A stretch of DNA of 64,000 nt, from the NCBI RefSeq assembly GCF_900100275.1, contig NZ_FNET01000004.1, positions 428,692 to 492,691 of the forward strand. Reading direction: 5' to 3'. The notes beneath the pieces were generated by a model. It saw only the letters and a program-made list of their open reading frames with translations. It was not told where the DNA came from and did not search any database. Every line of letters begins with the position of its first letter. Positions within the stretch are counted from its first letter, which is position 1. This document shows positions 6,919 to 16,807 of this stretch, in pieces. The position numbers and the translations under genes were made by a program. Source of the stretch: Lentzea albidocapillata subsp. violacea (GTDB lineage: Bacteria; Actinomycetota; Actinomycetes; Mycobacteriales; Pseudonocardiaceae).

Positions 6919-7740
6919 TTACGACCGCGAGGCGAGTTTCGCGGCCAGGGCGGCGCGCATGGCCTCCTGCGGCGCGGACTTGCCGGTGAACTGCTCGAAC
7001 TGCCCGAAAGCCTGGTGCAGCAACATGTCCAGCCCGGTGACCAGACGGGCCCCGGAGGCCTCCACGGCCTTCGCCACCGGTGTGGGCCACGGGTGGTAGA
7101 TCACGTCCAGCACGTACGGCGCCCGCGCCAGCGAGTCGGCCAGCCGGGCGGCGGCCTCGGCGGGCACCGTCGACACGAGCACGTCCGCGGCACCGGCCAG
7201 CACGGCGAGGTCCACAGAGGACAGTTCCAGCACCTCGACGGAGACGCCGACCCTCGACGCCGTCTCCACGGCCTCTCCCGCGCGCGCGGGATCGCGCACC
7301 ACCAGGGACACCGACGAGATCCCGAGCTCGGCGAACCCGGCCAGCGCCGCCGCGGCCGTGCCGCCCGCACCCAGCACGACGCCGTGCGAGCCGCCGGAGA
7401 AACCCTTCTCCCGCAACGCTCCCACCACACCGTCCACATCGGTGCAGTCGGCGTGCCACTCGGAACCGTGGCGCACCAGCGTGTTCGCCGCCCCCACCGC
7501 GGTCGCCCGCGGGGTCACGACCGAGGCGAACGCCAGCGCGGCGCGTTTCGTCGGCATCGTGCAGGACAGGCCTGCCCACTCCGGTCCCAGCGACGAGACC
7601 AGCGCGGGAACGCCGGCCTCCGAGCACTCCAGGCGGGTGTACTCCCAGTCGAGGCCCAGCTCGGCGTACGCGGCGTTGTGCAGCACGGGAGAAAGCGAGT
7701 GTTCGATCGGCGAGCCGATCACCGCCGCCTTGCGCACCAC
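6919..7740 (-). CDS. aroE: Shikimate dehydrogenase
   Basis: It reduces 3-dehydroshikimate to shikimate with NADPH in the aromatic amino acid pathway; 273 residues, normal for the family. Substrate-site residues are visible in IEHSLSP and in MPTKRAA, where Lys65 is the catalytic lysine. The nucleotide-binding loop is VLGAGGTAAAAL. The GTG at 7740 overlaps the mltG stop by one base; a second GTG is at 7737. The order alaS-ruvX-mltG-aroE is the one found in mycobacteria, where aroE heads the chorismate genes; here the downstream aro genes are missing. Confidence 0.93.
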   Translation of the reverse strand: MVRKAAVIGSPIEHSLSPVLHNAAYAELGLDWEYTRLECSEAGVPALVSSLGPEWAGLSCTMPTKRAALAFASVVTPRATAVGAANTLVRHGSEWHADCTDVDGVVGALREKGFSGGSHGVVLGAGGTAAAALAGFAELGISSVSLVVRDPARAGEAVETASRVGVSVEVLELSSVDLAVLAGAADVLVSTVPAEAAARLADSLARAPYVLDVIYHPWPTPVAKAVEASGARLVTGLDMLLHQAFGQFEQFTGKSAPQEAMRAALAAKLASRS

Positions 7741-8963
7741 TAGTAGACGCCCTCCCGCTGAGCCTTCTGGTCCTTCGCCTGGTGCTCCTCGTACGTCTTC
7801 GAGAAGCACGACGTGCCGTCCTTCTGGCACTTCACGAAGTACATGTCGTCGCCGCCCGCGGGCTTGATCGCGGCGGCGATGGCCTGCTGCGACGGCGAGC
7901 CGATCGGCGTCGGCGTCAGGCCGGCGACCTTGTAGGTGTTGTAGGGCTGGATCGCGTTGCGGTCCGCGTCGGACGTGCGGATGTGCGGCTGGTTGTTCCG
8001 GTAGTTGATGGTCGAGTCGAACTGCAGGGGCATCGGTTCCGCGATGCGGTTGTAGATGACCTGCGAGACCTGGCCGAAGTCCTTCTCGATGGCTTCCTTC
8101 TCGATCAACGAGGCGATGACGAGCACCTCGTAGGGACGGAAGCCGGTGTTCATGGTGCCGCCGGGAATGCCCGCGCCCTGCAGCTTCTGGGCCGAGGCCA
8201 CGATGACGCTGCGGATCAGCTCGACCGCGGTGACACCGGGTTTGACCTGGTAGACGCCGCGCATGATCAGGCCTTCGAGGCGGAACTGGGGATCGGCGCG
8301 CTTCACGTCCGCCACCGCCCAGTCCGGCACACCGAGGGCGACCGGGTCGGTCTGTTCGGCGGCGGCCTTGATCTCGTCGGCGGTCAGGCACACCTTCGCG
8401 CCGTCCTTCTCCGTGCAGCTCGCGGCGGCGAGCTTGGAGTAGATGCCCGGGACGGCCTTGCCGTCGGCCTGGATGTCGGTGAGCTTCAGGCCGCCGACGA
8501 TCTGCACGGCCGGCACCCTGGTCTTCGGGTCGATCATGCGGGCCACCGCGTTCTGGCCCGACATCTTCGTCTTCATCAGGTAGAAGCCGGGCTGGATCGA
8601 CGTCACGCGGGTGTCGGTCTTGCTGGCCTCGGTGAACGCGCGCGCGGAGGCGACGACGCCGTTGTCGTACAGGGTCGACGCGATCTTGCTGACCGGGTCG
8701 CCGTCCTGGACCTCGACGATGGCGTCGACCTCGCCGCTGCCCGCGTAGTCCTCGAACGAGCCGATGCCGCGCAGCTCCTGGTAGCCGTAGTAGGCACCGC
8801 CCATGCCCACGGCGAGGACCAGCGCGACGACCAGCCACAGGACCGTCTTCTTGCGCTTCTTCGCCTTGACGCGGGCGTTGTCACGCTCGCGATCGCGCTT
8901 CCTGACCGGCCTGCGCTCATCCGCTTCGGGGTCGGTGAACAACCCGAGATCGTCGCCGCTCAC
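7740..8963 (-). CDS. mltG: Endolytic murein transglycosylase
   Basis: A membrane-anchored lytic transglycosylase that cuts nascent peptidoglycan strands; 407 residues. A basic cytoplasmic N-terminus ending in KAKKRKK precedes one membrane helix (about 40-58), then the YceG/MltG domain. The catalytic glutamate lies in VIASLIEKEA, and the later block QFDSTINYR is also typical. GTG 8963 overlaps the ruvX stop as GTGA, which fixes the start despite an open frame further upstream. Confidence 0.93.
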   Translation of the reverse strand: MSGDDLGLFTDPEADERRPVRKRDRERDNARVKAKKRKKTVLWLVVALVLAVGMGGAYYGYQELRGIGSFEDYAGSGEVDAIVEVQDGDPVSKIASTLYDNGVVASARAFTEASKTDTRVTSIQPGFYLMKTKMSGQNAVARMIDPKTRVPAVQIVGGLKLTDIQADGKAVPGIYSKLAAASCTEKDGAKVCLTADEIKAAAEQTDPVALGVPDWAVADVKRADPQFRLEGLIMRGVYQVKPGVTAVELIRSVIVASAQKLQGAGIPGGTMNTGFRPYEVLVIASLIEKEAIEKDFGQVSQVIYNRIAEPMPLQFDSTINYRNNQPHIRTSDADRNAIQPYNTYKVAGLTPTPIGSPSQQAIAAAIKPAGGDDMYFVKCQKDGTSCFSKTYEEHQAKDQKAQREGVY

Positions 8964-9448
8964 GCCTCGTCCTTTCGGGCGGGCACCGAACGTGCCCGTG
9001 CGTCCAGCCAAGATTGCAGGATCTCGACAGCGGCAGCCTGGTCGACCACGGCTCGCTGCTTCTTGCCCTTCACACCGCGCTGTGCCAGTACCCGGCTGAC
9101 CACGACCGTCGTCAGGCGTTCGTCGCTGAGCCGCACCGGCACCGGAGCGATGCGCCCGGCCAAGGCCGCAGCGTACGCGGTCGCCGCCTCTGCTGCGGGG
9201 CCGTGCCTGCCTGCCAATGTCTTCGGTAAGCCGACCACGACCTCTACGACGTCATGTTCGGCCACGAGACGTACGAGTTCCGTGAGGTCCGAGCCGTTCT
9301 TCTGGTCGCGCTGCAGGGTGACCAGCGGAGTCGCCAGGAACGGCGCCGGATCGCTGAGGGAGACCCCCACGCGAACCGACCCGACGTCGACGCCGAGCCT
9401 CCGTCCGAGGCCCGGATCGTCGACACCAGGAGAATCAGCGCTGCTCAA
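8960..9448 (-). CDS. ruvX: RuvX/YqgF-type putative Holliday junction resolvase
   Basis: An RNase H-fold nuclease of the YqgF family, 162 residues, implicated in Holliday junction resolution and pre-16S rRNA processing. The N-terminal [16 protein letters not shown] carries the first catalytic aspartate; [13 protein letters not shown] and RLSDERLTT are the other family blocks. The start is a TTG at 9448 inside the last codons of alaS (14-nt overlap); no other start exists before the conserved core, so a rare TTG is forced. Confidence 0.9.
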   Translation of the reverse strand: MSSADSPGVDDPGLGRRLGVDVGSVRVGVSLSDPAPFLATPLVTLQRDQKNGSDLTELVRLVAEHDVVEVVVGLPKTLAGRHGPAAEAATAYAAALAGRIAPVPVRLSDERLTTVVVSRVLAQRGVKGKKQRAVVDQAAAVEILQSWLDARARSVPARKDEA

Positions 9449-12104
9449 GCACCTTGTCCAGTTCGTTGGTCAGGGCCGTGATGGCGTCGGTGACGCCGGC
9501 CGGGTTCGTGCCGCCGCCCTGGGCCAGGTCCGGCTTGCCGCCACCGCGGGCGGCGATGGCCGGGCCGAACGCCGGAACGAGCTTGCCGGCGGCCAGCCCC
9601 AGGTCACGGGCGGCGGCCGTGGTGGCCACCACGAAGCTGACCTTGTCGCCGTCGACCGAGAACAGGGCCACCACACCGGGCTTGCTGCCCAGGCGGTTGC
9701 GGACCTCGCCACCGAGGGTGCGCAGGTCGTTGCCCGAGACGCCCTCCAGGCCGAGGGCCACCAGCGACAGGCCGCGGATGTCGAGGGCCTTGTCGGCGAG
9801 GGCGCCGGCGTTGCCCAGCAGCTCGGCGGCGCGGACCTTCTCCAGCTCCTTCTCGGCGGACTTCAGGCGCTCGACCAGCGACTCGATCCGCTCGGGCAGG
9901 CCTTCGGAGCCGACCTTGAGCATGTCGGAGAGGTTCTGCACGATGGCGCGTTCTCTGGCCAGGAACCGCATGGCCTCGATGCCGACGTAGGCCTCCAGGC
10001 GGCGCACGCCGGAACCGATCGACGACTCGCCCAGCAGGGTGATCGGGCCGATCTGCGACGAGTGCTCGACGTGGGTGCCACCGCACAGCTCGCGCGACCA
10101 CTCGCCACCGATCTCGATGACGCGCACGGTCTCGTCGTAGGTCTCGCCGAACAGGGCGACGGCGCCCATGTCCTGGGCACCGGCCATGTCGGTGTAGACG
10201 ATGCTGACCGGCAGGTCCTTGCGCACGGCGAGGTTCGAGACCTCCTCGATCTCGCTGCGGGCCTCGGCGGACAGGCCACCGGTCCAGGCGAAGTCGAGCC
10301 GCAGGTAGCCGGGCTTGTTGTACGAACCGCTCTGCAGGGCCGACGGGCCGAGCACGTGCCGCAGGGCGGCGTGCACGACGTGCGTGCCCGAGTGGCCCTG
10401 GCGGGCGCCGACGCGCCACTCCGGGTCGACGCGGGCCTCGACGTGCTCGCCCTCGCCGACCTCGCCGCTGACGACGCGCACCTGGTGCACCCACAGCTTG
10501 CGGGCGACCTTCTGCACGTCGAGCACCTCGAGCTCGGCGTTGGCCGTGACGATGGCGCCGGCGTCGGACTCCTGGCCACCGGACTCGGCGTAGAGCGGCG
10601 TGCGGTCGAGGACGACCTCGACGATGTCGCCCTCGCGAGCCGACTTCACCCGCTGGCCGTTGCGCACGATGCCACGCAGCGTGGCCTCGGAGGCGAGCTC
10701 GGTGTAGCCGGTGAACTCGGTCGGGCCCTGCTCCAGCAGCTCGCGGTAGACCGACTGGTCGCCGTGGCCGGTCTTCTTGCCGGCGGCGTCGGCCTTGGCG
10801 CGGGCGCGCTGCTCGGCCATCAGCTTGCGGAAGCCGTCCTCGTCCACGGACAGGCCGGCCTCGGAGGCCATCTCCAGCGTGAGGTCGATCGGGAAGCCGT
10901 ACGTGTCGTGCAGCTGGAAGGCCTTGTCACCGGGCAGCGTGGCGCGGCCGTCGGACTTCACCTCGGCGGCGGCACCCTCGAAGATCCGCGAACCGGCGTC
11001 GAGCGTGCGCAGGAACGTGTCCTCCTCGGCCTTGAGCACCTGCTGGATGCGGGCGAACCCGCTGACCAGCTCGGGGTAGGCCTCGCCCATCGAGTCACGG
11101 ACGACCTCGGCGAACTGCTGCAGCACCGGCTCGTTCACGCCCAGCAGGCGGGAGCTGCGGACGATGCGGCGTAGCAGGCGGCGCAGCACGTAGCCGCGGG
11201 CCTCGTTGCCGGGCGTGACGCCGTCGCCGACCAGCAGCACACCGCTGCGGGCGTGGTCGGCGATGACGCGGAAGCGGATGTCGTCGACCTCGTTGGTGCC
11301 GTACTTGCGGCCGGAGAGCTCCTCGGCCTTGTTGATCACGGCGCGGACCAGGTCGGTCTCGTAGACGTTGTCGACGCCCTGCAGCAGGTAGGCGACGCGC
11401 TCGACGCCCATGCCGGTGTCGATGTTCTTCGACGGCAGCTCACCGAGGACCGGGTAGTCCTTCTTGGCGCCACCCTCGCCGCGGATGTTCTGCATGAAGA
11501 CGAGGTTCCAGATCTCCAGGTACCTGTCCTCGTCGACTACCGGGCCGCCCTCCTTGCCGTACTCGGGGCCGCGGTCGTAGTAGATCTCCGAGCACGGGCC
11601 GCACGGGCCGGGGACGCCCATCGACCAGAAGTTGTCCTCGACGCCGCGGCGCTGGATGCGCTCCAGCGGCATGCCGGCGACCTTCTGCCACAGCTCGATG
11701 GCCTCGTCGTCGTCGAGGTAGACCGTCACCCAGATGCGCTCGGGGTCGAAGCCGTAGCCGCCGTTCTCCTGGGAGTTGGTGATCAGCTCCCAGGCCAGCC
11801 GGATGGCGTCTTCCTTGAAGTAGTCGCCGAGCGAGAAGTTGCCGGCCATCTGGAAGAACGTGAGGTGGCGCGTGGTCTTGCCGACCTCGTCGATGTCGGG
11901 CGTGCGCACGCACTTCTGGATGCTCGTCATCCGCTTGGCGGGCGGCGGGGCCTCGCCGAGGAAGTACGGCTTGAACGGCACCATGCCGGCGTTGACGAAC
12001 AGCAGGTTCGGGTCGTCGAGCAGCAGCGAGGCACTGGGGATGTACTTGTGCCCGGCCTTCTCGAAGTGCTCGCGGAAACGCTTGATGATCTCGTGGGTCT
12101 GCAC
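9435..12104 (-). CDS. alaS: Alanyl-tRNA synthetase
   Basis: It charges tRNA-Ala; 889 residues, normal length. The class II aminoacylation core is at the N-terminus ([18 protein letters not shown], with PCGPCSEI further on). The editing domain has the zinc-binding HSGTH and VVHAALR and the later [11 protein letters not shown] coiled-coil and C-Ala domain with [12 protein letters not shown] finish the protein. It heads the minus-strand run alaS-ruvX-mltG-aroE and starts 58 bp after the DUF6167-like gene. Confidence 0.97.
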   Translation of the reverse strand: MQTHEIIKRFREHFEKAGHKYIPSASLLLDDPNLLFVNAGMVPFKPYFLGEAPPPAKRMTSIQKCVRTPDIDEVGKTTRHLTFFQMAGNFSLGDYFKEDAIRLAWELITNSQENGGYGFDPERIWVTVYLDDDEAIELWQKVAGMPLERIQRRGVEDNFWSMGVPGPCGPCSEIYYDRGPEYGKEGGPVVDEDRYLEIWNLVFMQNIRGEGGAKKDYPVLGELPSKNIDTGMGVERVAYLLQGVDNVYETDLVRAVINKAEELSGRKYGTNEVDDIRFRVIADHARSGVLLVGDGVTPGNEARGYVLRRLLRRIVRSSRLLGVNEPVLQQFAEVVRDSMGEAYPELVSGFARIQQVLKAEEDTFLRTLDAGSRIFEGAAAEVKSDGRATLPGDKAFQLHDTYGFPIDLTLEMASEAGLSVDEDGFRKLMAEQRARAKADAAGKKTGHGDQSVYRELLEQGPTEFTGYTELASEATLRGIVRNGQRVKSAREGDIVEVVLDRTPLYAESGGQESDAGAIVTANAELEVLDVQKVARKLWVHQVRVVSGEVGEGEHVEARVDPEWRVGARQGHSGTHVVHAALRHVLGPSALQSGSYNKPGYLRLDFAWTGGLSAEARSEIEEVSNLAVRKDLPVSIVYTDMAGAQDMGAVALFGETYDETVRVIEIGGEWSRELCGGTHVEHSSQIGPITLLGESSIGSGVRRLEAYVGIEAMRFLARERAIVQNLSDMLKVGSEGLPERIESLVERLKSAEKELEKVRAAELLGNAGALADKALDIRGLSLVALGLEGVSGNDLRTLGGEVRNRLGSKPGVVALFSVDGDKVSFVVATTAAARDLGLAAGKLVPAFGPAIAARGGGKPDLAQGGGTNPAGVTDAITALTNELDKVLEQR

Positions 12105-12162
12105 GGGAAGTTCCTCGGTGTGTTGCTGGGAGAGTCAGGGCATGGTCACGGGGCGAACGGCG

Positions 12163-12432
12163 CTAGTGCTTCCCGTTCGCCCTGGGCGCTCGGCGCCCCG
12201 GCGTGAATCCCGTCTGACGTTCCACGGTGTCCTGCAACTCCTGCTCCCGTTCGGCCATTCCCGCGCGCACCTCGGCCCCGAAGGAACCGATGGCGCCGGC
12301 GAGTTCGCGCAGGCCTTCGCCCACGTTAGCGCCGAGGCCGGCGGGAGTCGCCTGCTTTGCGATCTCGGAGGCCTTCTTCGCGGCGAACAGGCCTGCGGCG
12401 GCACCCAGTCCGAACCAGAAGAGACGGCTCAC
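12163..12432 (-). CDS. Small DUF6167-like membrane-anchored protein
   Basis: An 89-residue protein with an N-terminal hydrophobic segment (LFWFGLGAAAGLFAAKKA) and a charged helical tail containing AEREQELQDTVERQ. This pattern fits small conserved actinobacterial proteins encoded just before alaS. GTG 12432 overlaps the stop of the DUF948 gene as GTGA, so the two are coupled. The function is unknown; the DUF6167 assignment is from memory of context and shape. Confidence 0.7.
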   Translation of the reverse strand: MSRLFWFGLGAAAGLFAAKKASEIAKQATPAGLGANVGEGLRELAGAIGSFGAEVRAGMAEREQELQDTVERQTGFTPGRRAPRANGKH

Positions 12433-12821
12433 TTCGCACCTCGCCTGGGACGGCGCTTGGAGTGCTTGTTCGGCTGTTCGGCGGCCTTGCGGCGAGCCTT
12501 GACGGCCTTGCTCACGCCGTAGGACAGCGCGGCGGCCTTGACCAGCGGACCGCCGAGAGTGGCGGTGAACAGGCTGGTGAGCGCCGAGACGTTGCCCGTG
12601 ACGGCGCGTGCGTTGGCCGTGATGCCGTCGACGCGTTCGAGCTGCGTGTTCACGTGCGTGAGCGTCGTGTTGGCCTCGGTAAACAACGGGTCCGTGTTCT
12701 CGTGCGCTTTGCGCATCGCGATCGTGGCCTCGTCGAAGAAGCGCGCGGCCTTGATCGCCACGACCCCGACGATGAGCACGAACAGCACGAAAGCACCGGC
12801 GGCAAGCCACCCTGGCGACAC
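12429..12821 (-). CDS. DUF948-family membrane protein
   Basis: A 130-residue protein with one N-terminal membrane helix (WLAAGAFVLFVLIVGVVAI), a predicted coiled-coil middle rich in NT and V, and a very basic C-terminus (KARRKAAEQPNKHSKRRPRR). DUF948 proteins are small general-stress or envelope proteins of unknown role. It starts with GTG at 12821 and is coupled to the next gene by GTGA. It lies between rarA and alaS, as in mycobacteria. Confidence 0.8.
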   Translation of the reverse strand: MSPGWLAAGAFVLFVLIVGVVAIKAARFFDEATIAMRKAHENTDPLFTEANTTLTHVNTQLERVDGITANARAVTGNVSALTSLFTATLGGPLVKAAALSYGVSKAVKARRKAAEQPNKHSKRRPRRGAK

Positions 12822-12914
12822 GGATCCTCCTGGTGAACAGGCGTTCGGGCTTGATTGCGGGTGAGATTACCGGGTGGGTCCGACACTCGACTGGGCGGCA
12901 CCATTTGTTGATCT

Positions 12915-13409
12915 TCAACGACCTGTGGCGCCGTCGATCTGCTCGCGGAGGATGTCGGCGTGGCCCGCGTGCCGGGCGGTTTCGGCGGTCATGTGCGCGA
13001 GTACCCACCGCAGCGTCTTCCGCACGCCTTCGACCGGGGTCACCATCAACGCCTCGGGATGGCCGGCGGCCTCGATCGCGCCGTCGCCGCCGGCGATCGC
13101 CGCGCGGTAGTCCGCGATCACCGTCGCCGCGTCGCGGTCGGCGGGCACGGTCATGCCGGACTCGTCGTCCTCGGACCACTCGGCGCCCGCGAGGTGGTGG
13201 CCGAACCAGTAGCGCTCGGCTTCGGCCAGGTGCTGGACCAGCCCCAGGATCGAGGTGCCGCTCGCGACGAGTGGCCTGCGCAGCTGTTCGTCGGTGAGGC
13301 CTTCCGCCTTCTTGAGCACGCAGTGCCGCTGGAACGTCAGGAACGCGTGGGCGACGTCGAGCTCACCCGTGTCGACACGGGGCACCGGCTCGCGCTGGGT
13401 CTCCTGCAT
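12915..13409 (-). CDS. DinB/DUF664-family protein
   Basis: A four-helix-bundle DinB-superfamily protein of 164 residues. The putative metal histidines are in GLVQHLAEAERYW and VLAHMTAETARHAGHADI, the usual DUF664 positions. Members are metal-dependent enzymes, some using mycothiol or bacillithiol; the substrate here is unknown. It appears to be a single-gene unit inserted between the conserved rarA and alaS blocks. It is one of three genes of this superfamily in the window. Confidence 0.85.
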   Translation of the reverse strand: MQETQREPVPRVDTGELDVAHAFLTFQRHCVLKKAEGLTDEQLRRPLVASGTSILGLVQHLAEAERYWFGHHLAGAEWSEDDESGMTVPADRDAATVIADYRAAIAGGDGAIEAAGHPEALMVTPVEGVRKTLRWVLAHMTAETARHAGHADILREQIDGATGR

Positions 13410-13476
13410 GGCGAGAACGTACGGGACTCATTGACGCGTGGCCGTCACAGCCTGTGAAATACCCGTCACCCAGGGC

Positions 13477-13504
13477 TTGACAGCGGCAGCCTTGCCAGTA
13501 GAAG
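13477..13504 (+). promoter_or_regulatory. Sigma-70 type promoter for the iron-regulated acyltransferase
   Basis: A consensus -35 TTGACA (13477-13482) and a -10 TAGAAG (13499-13504) are separated by 16 bp. The -10 overlaps the iron box, so repressor binding would block polymerase. Confidence 0.6.
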
Positions 13505-13521
13505 TTAGGCAACCCTAACTT
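13502..13521. promoter_or_regulatory. IdeR/DmdR-type iron box
   Basis: A perfect 8-bp inverted repeat, AAGTTAGG-N4-CCTAACTT, matches the TTAGG...CCTAA pattern bound by DtxR/IdeR/DmdR1 proteins with ferrous iron. It overlaps the -10 region and lies 17 bp before the start of the siderophore-type acyltransferase gene. A second box of the same layout is at 61178-61193. Confidence 0.85.
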
Positions 13522-13538
13522 GACCCGCAGGAGGCCTC

Positions 13539-14117
13539 GTGAAGCCGGTGTCGCACCTGGACTCCTATCGGCTCCAGCTCATGGCGGACGCCCCGCCCGT
13601 CCCCGACCTGCCGACGCCGTGGGACGCCCGCGTGGCGCGTTCGGACGGCTACGACCTGCACCTCGTGCACCGCTGGAACCAGGCACCGCACGTCGCGGCG
13701 TTCCGGAAGCAGGCGTGGACGTTGCCGCAGTGGGAGCGGCGGCTGGCGGAACAGCTGGCGGGGGACGACGTCCGGCCGGTGCTGGTCAGCTGGCACGGCC
13801 GCCCGGTGATCTACACCGAGGTCTACCGCGCGGCCAGGCACGCCGTCGCCCGCTGCTACCGGGCGCGGCCGCACGACCTCGGGCTGAACCTCGCCGTCGG
13901 CGAGCTGGCGATGACCGACCGCGGACTCGTGCGGTCGCTGCTCCCCAGGCTCACCGACGCGCTGTTCGAGGCCGACCCGCACTGCACGCGGATCGTGCTC
14001 GAACCGGACGTGCGCAACACACGGGCGATCAGGTCGTTCGAGGCCGGCGGGTTCATGGCCGCGGACGAGATCATGCTGCCCGGCAAGCTCGCACTGCTGA
14101 TGGTCTGCAAACGCTAG
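13539..14117 (+). CDS. Siderophore-type GNAT N-acyltransferase (IucB/AlcB/MbtK-like)
   Basis: A 192-residue acyltransferase of the AlcB/Acetyltransf_8 type. Family blocks seen are GRPVIYTEVYRA, LGLNLAVGE and VRNTRAIRSFEAGGF, the acyl-CoA site. Relatives acylate N-hydroxylysine or a similar hydroxamate amine during siderophore assembly. AGGAGG stands before the GTG start. The iron box and strong promoter upstream mean it is switched on when iron is scarce. No NIS synthetase, NRPS or lysine hydroxylase lies beside it, so it probably serves a siderophore pathway encoded elsewhere. It converges on the next gene with a 4-nt stop overlap. Confidence 0.85.
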   Translation: MKPVSHLDSYRLQLMADAPPVPDLPTPWDARVARSDGYDLHLVHRWNQAPHVAAFRKQAWTLPQWERRLAEQLAGDDVRPVLVSWHGRPVIYTEVYRAARHAVARCYRARPHDLGLNLAVGELAMTDRGLVRSLLPRLTDALFEADPHCTRIVLEPDVRNTRAIRSFEAGGFMAADEIMLPGKLALLMVCKR

Positions 14118-14749
14118 AACGCGGTGATGTCCTGCGGTGCGCGTTCCTTGCGACTCAAAGCGCGCACCACGTCGATCGCGCGGTGCTTGTTGAGCGCCAT
14201 CCGGGTCAGCAGGTCGATGACCGTTTCGCTGACGTGGCGAGGGAACTCGGGCGTGTCCAGCCCGACGCTCACCGCGAGGTCGTCGGAGTGCACGACGAAC
14301 TCCATCAGCCTGCTGACGAGGTACTCGTCCAGCGGCACCGCCCACGGGCCCCAGTGCGGCATGCGAACGCCCCGGTTCTCCTGACCGGGCAACGACTTCG
14401 CGAGTTCGTCGAGCGTCTGCTCGAACCGGTCACACAGGGCGTCCCGCCCTTCCACCGCGAGCTTCTCGCCGCCCGCGCGGATGCGGGTGTGGAACTCGGA
14501 GTCGACGTCCAGATCGGTCCACTGGGCTCGTTCGTAGTGCTCCATCAGGGAGACGACGGGCTCGTCGCCGGGCGGCGTCCCGATCATGGACGGGAGAGGC
14601 AGCGCCTGGTAGGCCAGGTGCCCGGCGAGGCCGCTGACGCCGAACTCCGGCAGGGCGCTCGGCCGGTCCCAGTGCTGTGCGACCTGCTGGTGGCGCAGGA
14701 GTTCCAGTGCGATGCGGGCGGTGGTCAGGAAGTCTTCTCTGATCGTCAC
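14114..14749 (-). CDS. Maleylpyruvate isomerase-like (MDMPI, DinB fold) protein
   Basis: A 211-residue protein of the mycothiol-dependent maleylpyruvate isomerase N-terminal/DinB superfamily. Candidate metal ligands are in GLAGHLAYQ, the central glutamate region and EFVVHSDDLAVS, whose H-x3-D pattern is typical. The GTG start at 14749 is 22 bp from the stop of rarA, so the two may be one transcript. The substrate is unknown. Confidence 0.8.
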   Translation of the reverse strand: MTIREDFLTTARIALELLRHQQVAQHWDRPSALPEFGVSGLAGHLAYQALPLPSMIGTPPGDEPVVSLMEHYERAQWTDLDVDSEFHTRIRAGGEKLAVEGRDALCDRFEQTLDELAKSLPGQENRGVRMPHWGPWAVPLDEYLVSRLMEFVVHSDDLAVSVGLDTPEFPRHVSETVIDLLTRMALNKHRAIDVVRALSRKERAPQDITAF

Positions 14750-14771
14750 CTCGTCGAAGTTACGCGCCGGA

Positions 14772-16121
14772 TCACTCGCCCCTGATCACCCGGCGCAGCC
14801 GCGGCAGCCGTTCCGCGAGGGCGCGTTCGCCGCCGCGCCCGGTCGGCTCGTAGTAGTCGCGCCCCACCAGGTCGTCCGGCGCGTACTGCTGCGTCAGCAC
14901 GCCCTCGGGCACGTCGTGCGGGTACCGGTAGCCCTGCGCGTTGCCCAGCTTCGCGGCGCCCGCGTAGTGCCCGTCACGCAGATGTGGGGGCACGGCACCG
15001 ATGGCGCCCTTGCGCACATCTTCGATGGCGCCGTAGATCGCGGTGGTCACGGCGTTCGACTTCGGTGCGGTGGCGAGGTGGATCGTGGCCTGCGCGAGGT
15101 TCAGGGTGCACTCGGGCAGCCCGATGAGCTGCACGGCCTGAGCCGCCGCCACGCACGTCTGCAACGCCGTCGGGTCGGCCATGCCGACGTCCTCGCTGGC
15201 GTGGATCACCAGCCGCCGCGCGATGAAGCGCGGGTCCTCCCCCGCCTCGATCATCCGCGCGAGGTAGTGCAGGGCCGCGTCGACGTCCGAGCCGCGGATC
15301 GACTTGATGAACGCCGACGTCACGTCGTAGTGCTGGTCGCCGTCGCGGTCGTAGCGCACCGCCGCCCTGTCCACCGTGGACTCCAGCAGCGTCAGCGTGA
15401 TCACGCCGTCGTTCGACGCCAGCGCCGAGTCCGCGGCGGCCTCCAGCGCCGTGAGCGACCGGCGGGCGTCGCCACCGGCCAGGCGGATCAGGTGGTCCTC
15501 CGCCTCGGGCTCCAGCACCACGGACCCGCCCAGGCCACGTTCGTCGGACACCGCCCGCCGGATCACCGCGCGCACGCCGTCGTCGGTCAGCGACCTGAGC
15601 TGCAGCACGAGCGAACGCGACAGCAGCGGCGACACGACCGAGAAGAACGGGTTCTCCGTGGTGGCCGCGACCAGCAGCACGATCCGGTCCTCGACCGCGC
15701 CCAGCAGAGCGTCCTGCTGGGTCTTGGAGAACCGGTGGACCTCGTCGATGAACAGCACCGTCGACTCGCCGGACCGGACCAGGCGGCGCCGGGCCTCGTC
15801 GATGACCGCCCGCACCTCCTTCACGCCGGCCGACAGCGCGGACAACGCGACGAACCGGCGGCCGGTCGCCTTCGACACCAGGGTCGCGAGGGTCGTCTTG
15901 CCGGTGCCGGGAGGGCCGTGGAGCATCACGGACGCCGGCGTGGCGCCCTCGACCAGGCGGCGCAGCGGGGCGCCGGGCCCGAGCAGGTGGTCCTGGCCGA
16001 CGACCTCGTCCAGCGTGGCCGGACGCATCCGCACGGCCAGCGGGGCGTTGGCCGCGATGCGCTGGGCCTTCTCCTCGTCGGTCGCGCCGAAGAGGCCCTC
16101 GTCGAACAGACCTTCGCTCAT
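14772..16121 (-). CDS. rarA: Replication-associated recombination protein A (AAA+ ATPase)
   Basis: A RarA/MgsA/WRNIP1-family ATPase acting at stalled replication forks; 449 residues, normal. Walker A is GPPGTGKTT (69-77) and Walker B is [12 protein letters not shown]. The C-terminal tetramerisation and MgsA domains carry [10 protein letters not shown] and [10 protein letters not shown]. It is the first gene of a minus-strand run; its neighbourhood to alaS is conserved in mycobacteria. Confidence 0.95.
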   Translation of the reverse strand: MSEGLFDEGLFGATDEEKAQRIAANAPLAVRMRPATLDEVVGQDHLLGPGAPLRRLVEGATPASVMLHGPPGTGKTTLATLVSKATGRRFVALSALSAGVKEVRAVIDEARRRLVRSGESTVLFIDEVHRFSKTQQDALLGAVEDRIVLLVAATTENPFFSVVSPLLSRSLVLQLRSLTDDGVRAVIRRAVSDERGLGGSVVLEPEAEDHLIRLAGGDARRSLTALEAAADSALASNDGVITLTLLESTVDRAAVRYDRDGDQHYDVTSAFIKSIRGSDVDAALHYLARMIEAGEDPRFIARRLVIHASEDVGMADPTALQTCVAAAQAVQLIGLPECTLNLAQATIHLATAPKSNAVTTAIYGAIEDVRKGAIGAVPPHLRDGHYAGAAKLGNAQGYRYPHDVPEGVLTQQYAPDDLVGRDYYEPTGRGGERALAERLPRLRRVIRGE

Positions 16122-16158
16122 GCGTTCGAGCGTAGGTCATGTGCGAGGATCGCGTTCC

Positions 16159-16737
16159 GTGCCCATCCCTCGTGCCGTGCTGCTCGCCGGACCCTCCGGC
16201 TCAGGCAAGTCGACACTCGCCGCCCACCTCGGCTGGCCGGTCCTGCGACTCGACGACTTCTACCGTGACGGCGACGACCCGCTGCTCCCCCGCGACGAGC
16301 ACGGCAGGGCCGACTGGGACGCCATCGGCTCGTGGAACGTGGACAAGGCGCTCCAGGCGATCATCGAGCTGTCGGACACGGGCAGAGTCGAGGCGCCGGT
16401 CTACTCCATCAGTGAGGACCGCGCGGTCGGCACCCAGACGATCGAGCTCGGCGGCGCGCCCGCGTTCATCGCGGAGGGCCTGTTCGCGGACCTGCTGGTC
16501 CGGGGCGCGAAGGAGGCCGGGGTGCTCCGGGACGCGATCGTGCTCGCGCCGAGCCCGCCCGTCACGTTCGTGCGCCGGTTCGCCCGTGACGTGGCCGAGG
16601 CCCGCAAGCCGGTGCCGACGCTGGTCAGGCGCGGGTTGCGGCTCATGCGGGAGCAGCCGCAGGTGGTGAGGAGGTGCGTCAGCGCGGGCATGCGGCGCAC
16701 GACACCGGCCAGGGCTCGGACCGAGCTCGTTTCGTGA
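16159..16737 (+). CDS. Uridine kinase-like P-loop NTPase
   Basis: A small P-loop kinase of 192 residues with Walker A GPSGSGKST at residues 10-18, a lid-type region DDFYRDGDDPLLP and RFARDVAEARKP. This resembles actinobacterial uridine/cytidine kinase-like proteins. The substrate cannot be read from the sequence. It begins with GTG 16159, divergent from rarA with a 37-bp gap. Confidence 0.8.
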   Translation: MPIPRAVLLAGPSGSGKSTLAAHLGWPVLRLDDFYRDGDDPLLPRDEHGRADWDAIGSWNVDKALQAIIELSDTGRVEAPVYSISEDRAVGTQTIELGGAPAFIAEGLFADLLVRGAKEAGVLRDAIVLAPSPPVTFVRRFARDVAEARKPVPTLVRRGLRLMREQPQVVRRCVSAGMRRTTPARARTELVS

Positions 16738-16807
16738 TCGGGTCGGCGGGTGGCGGTGGCCCTGATCTGGCAGGATGCCGCTCACACCACGACCGGGGGT
16801 TGCCGAG

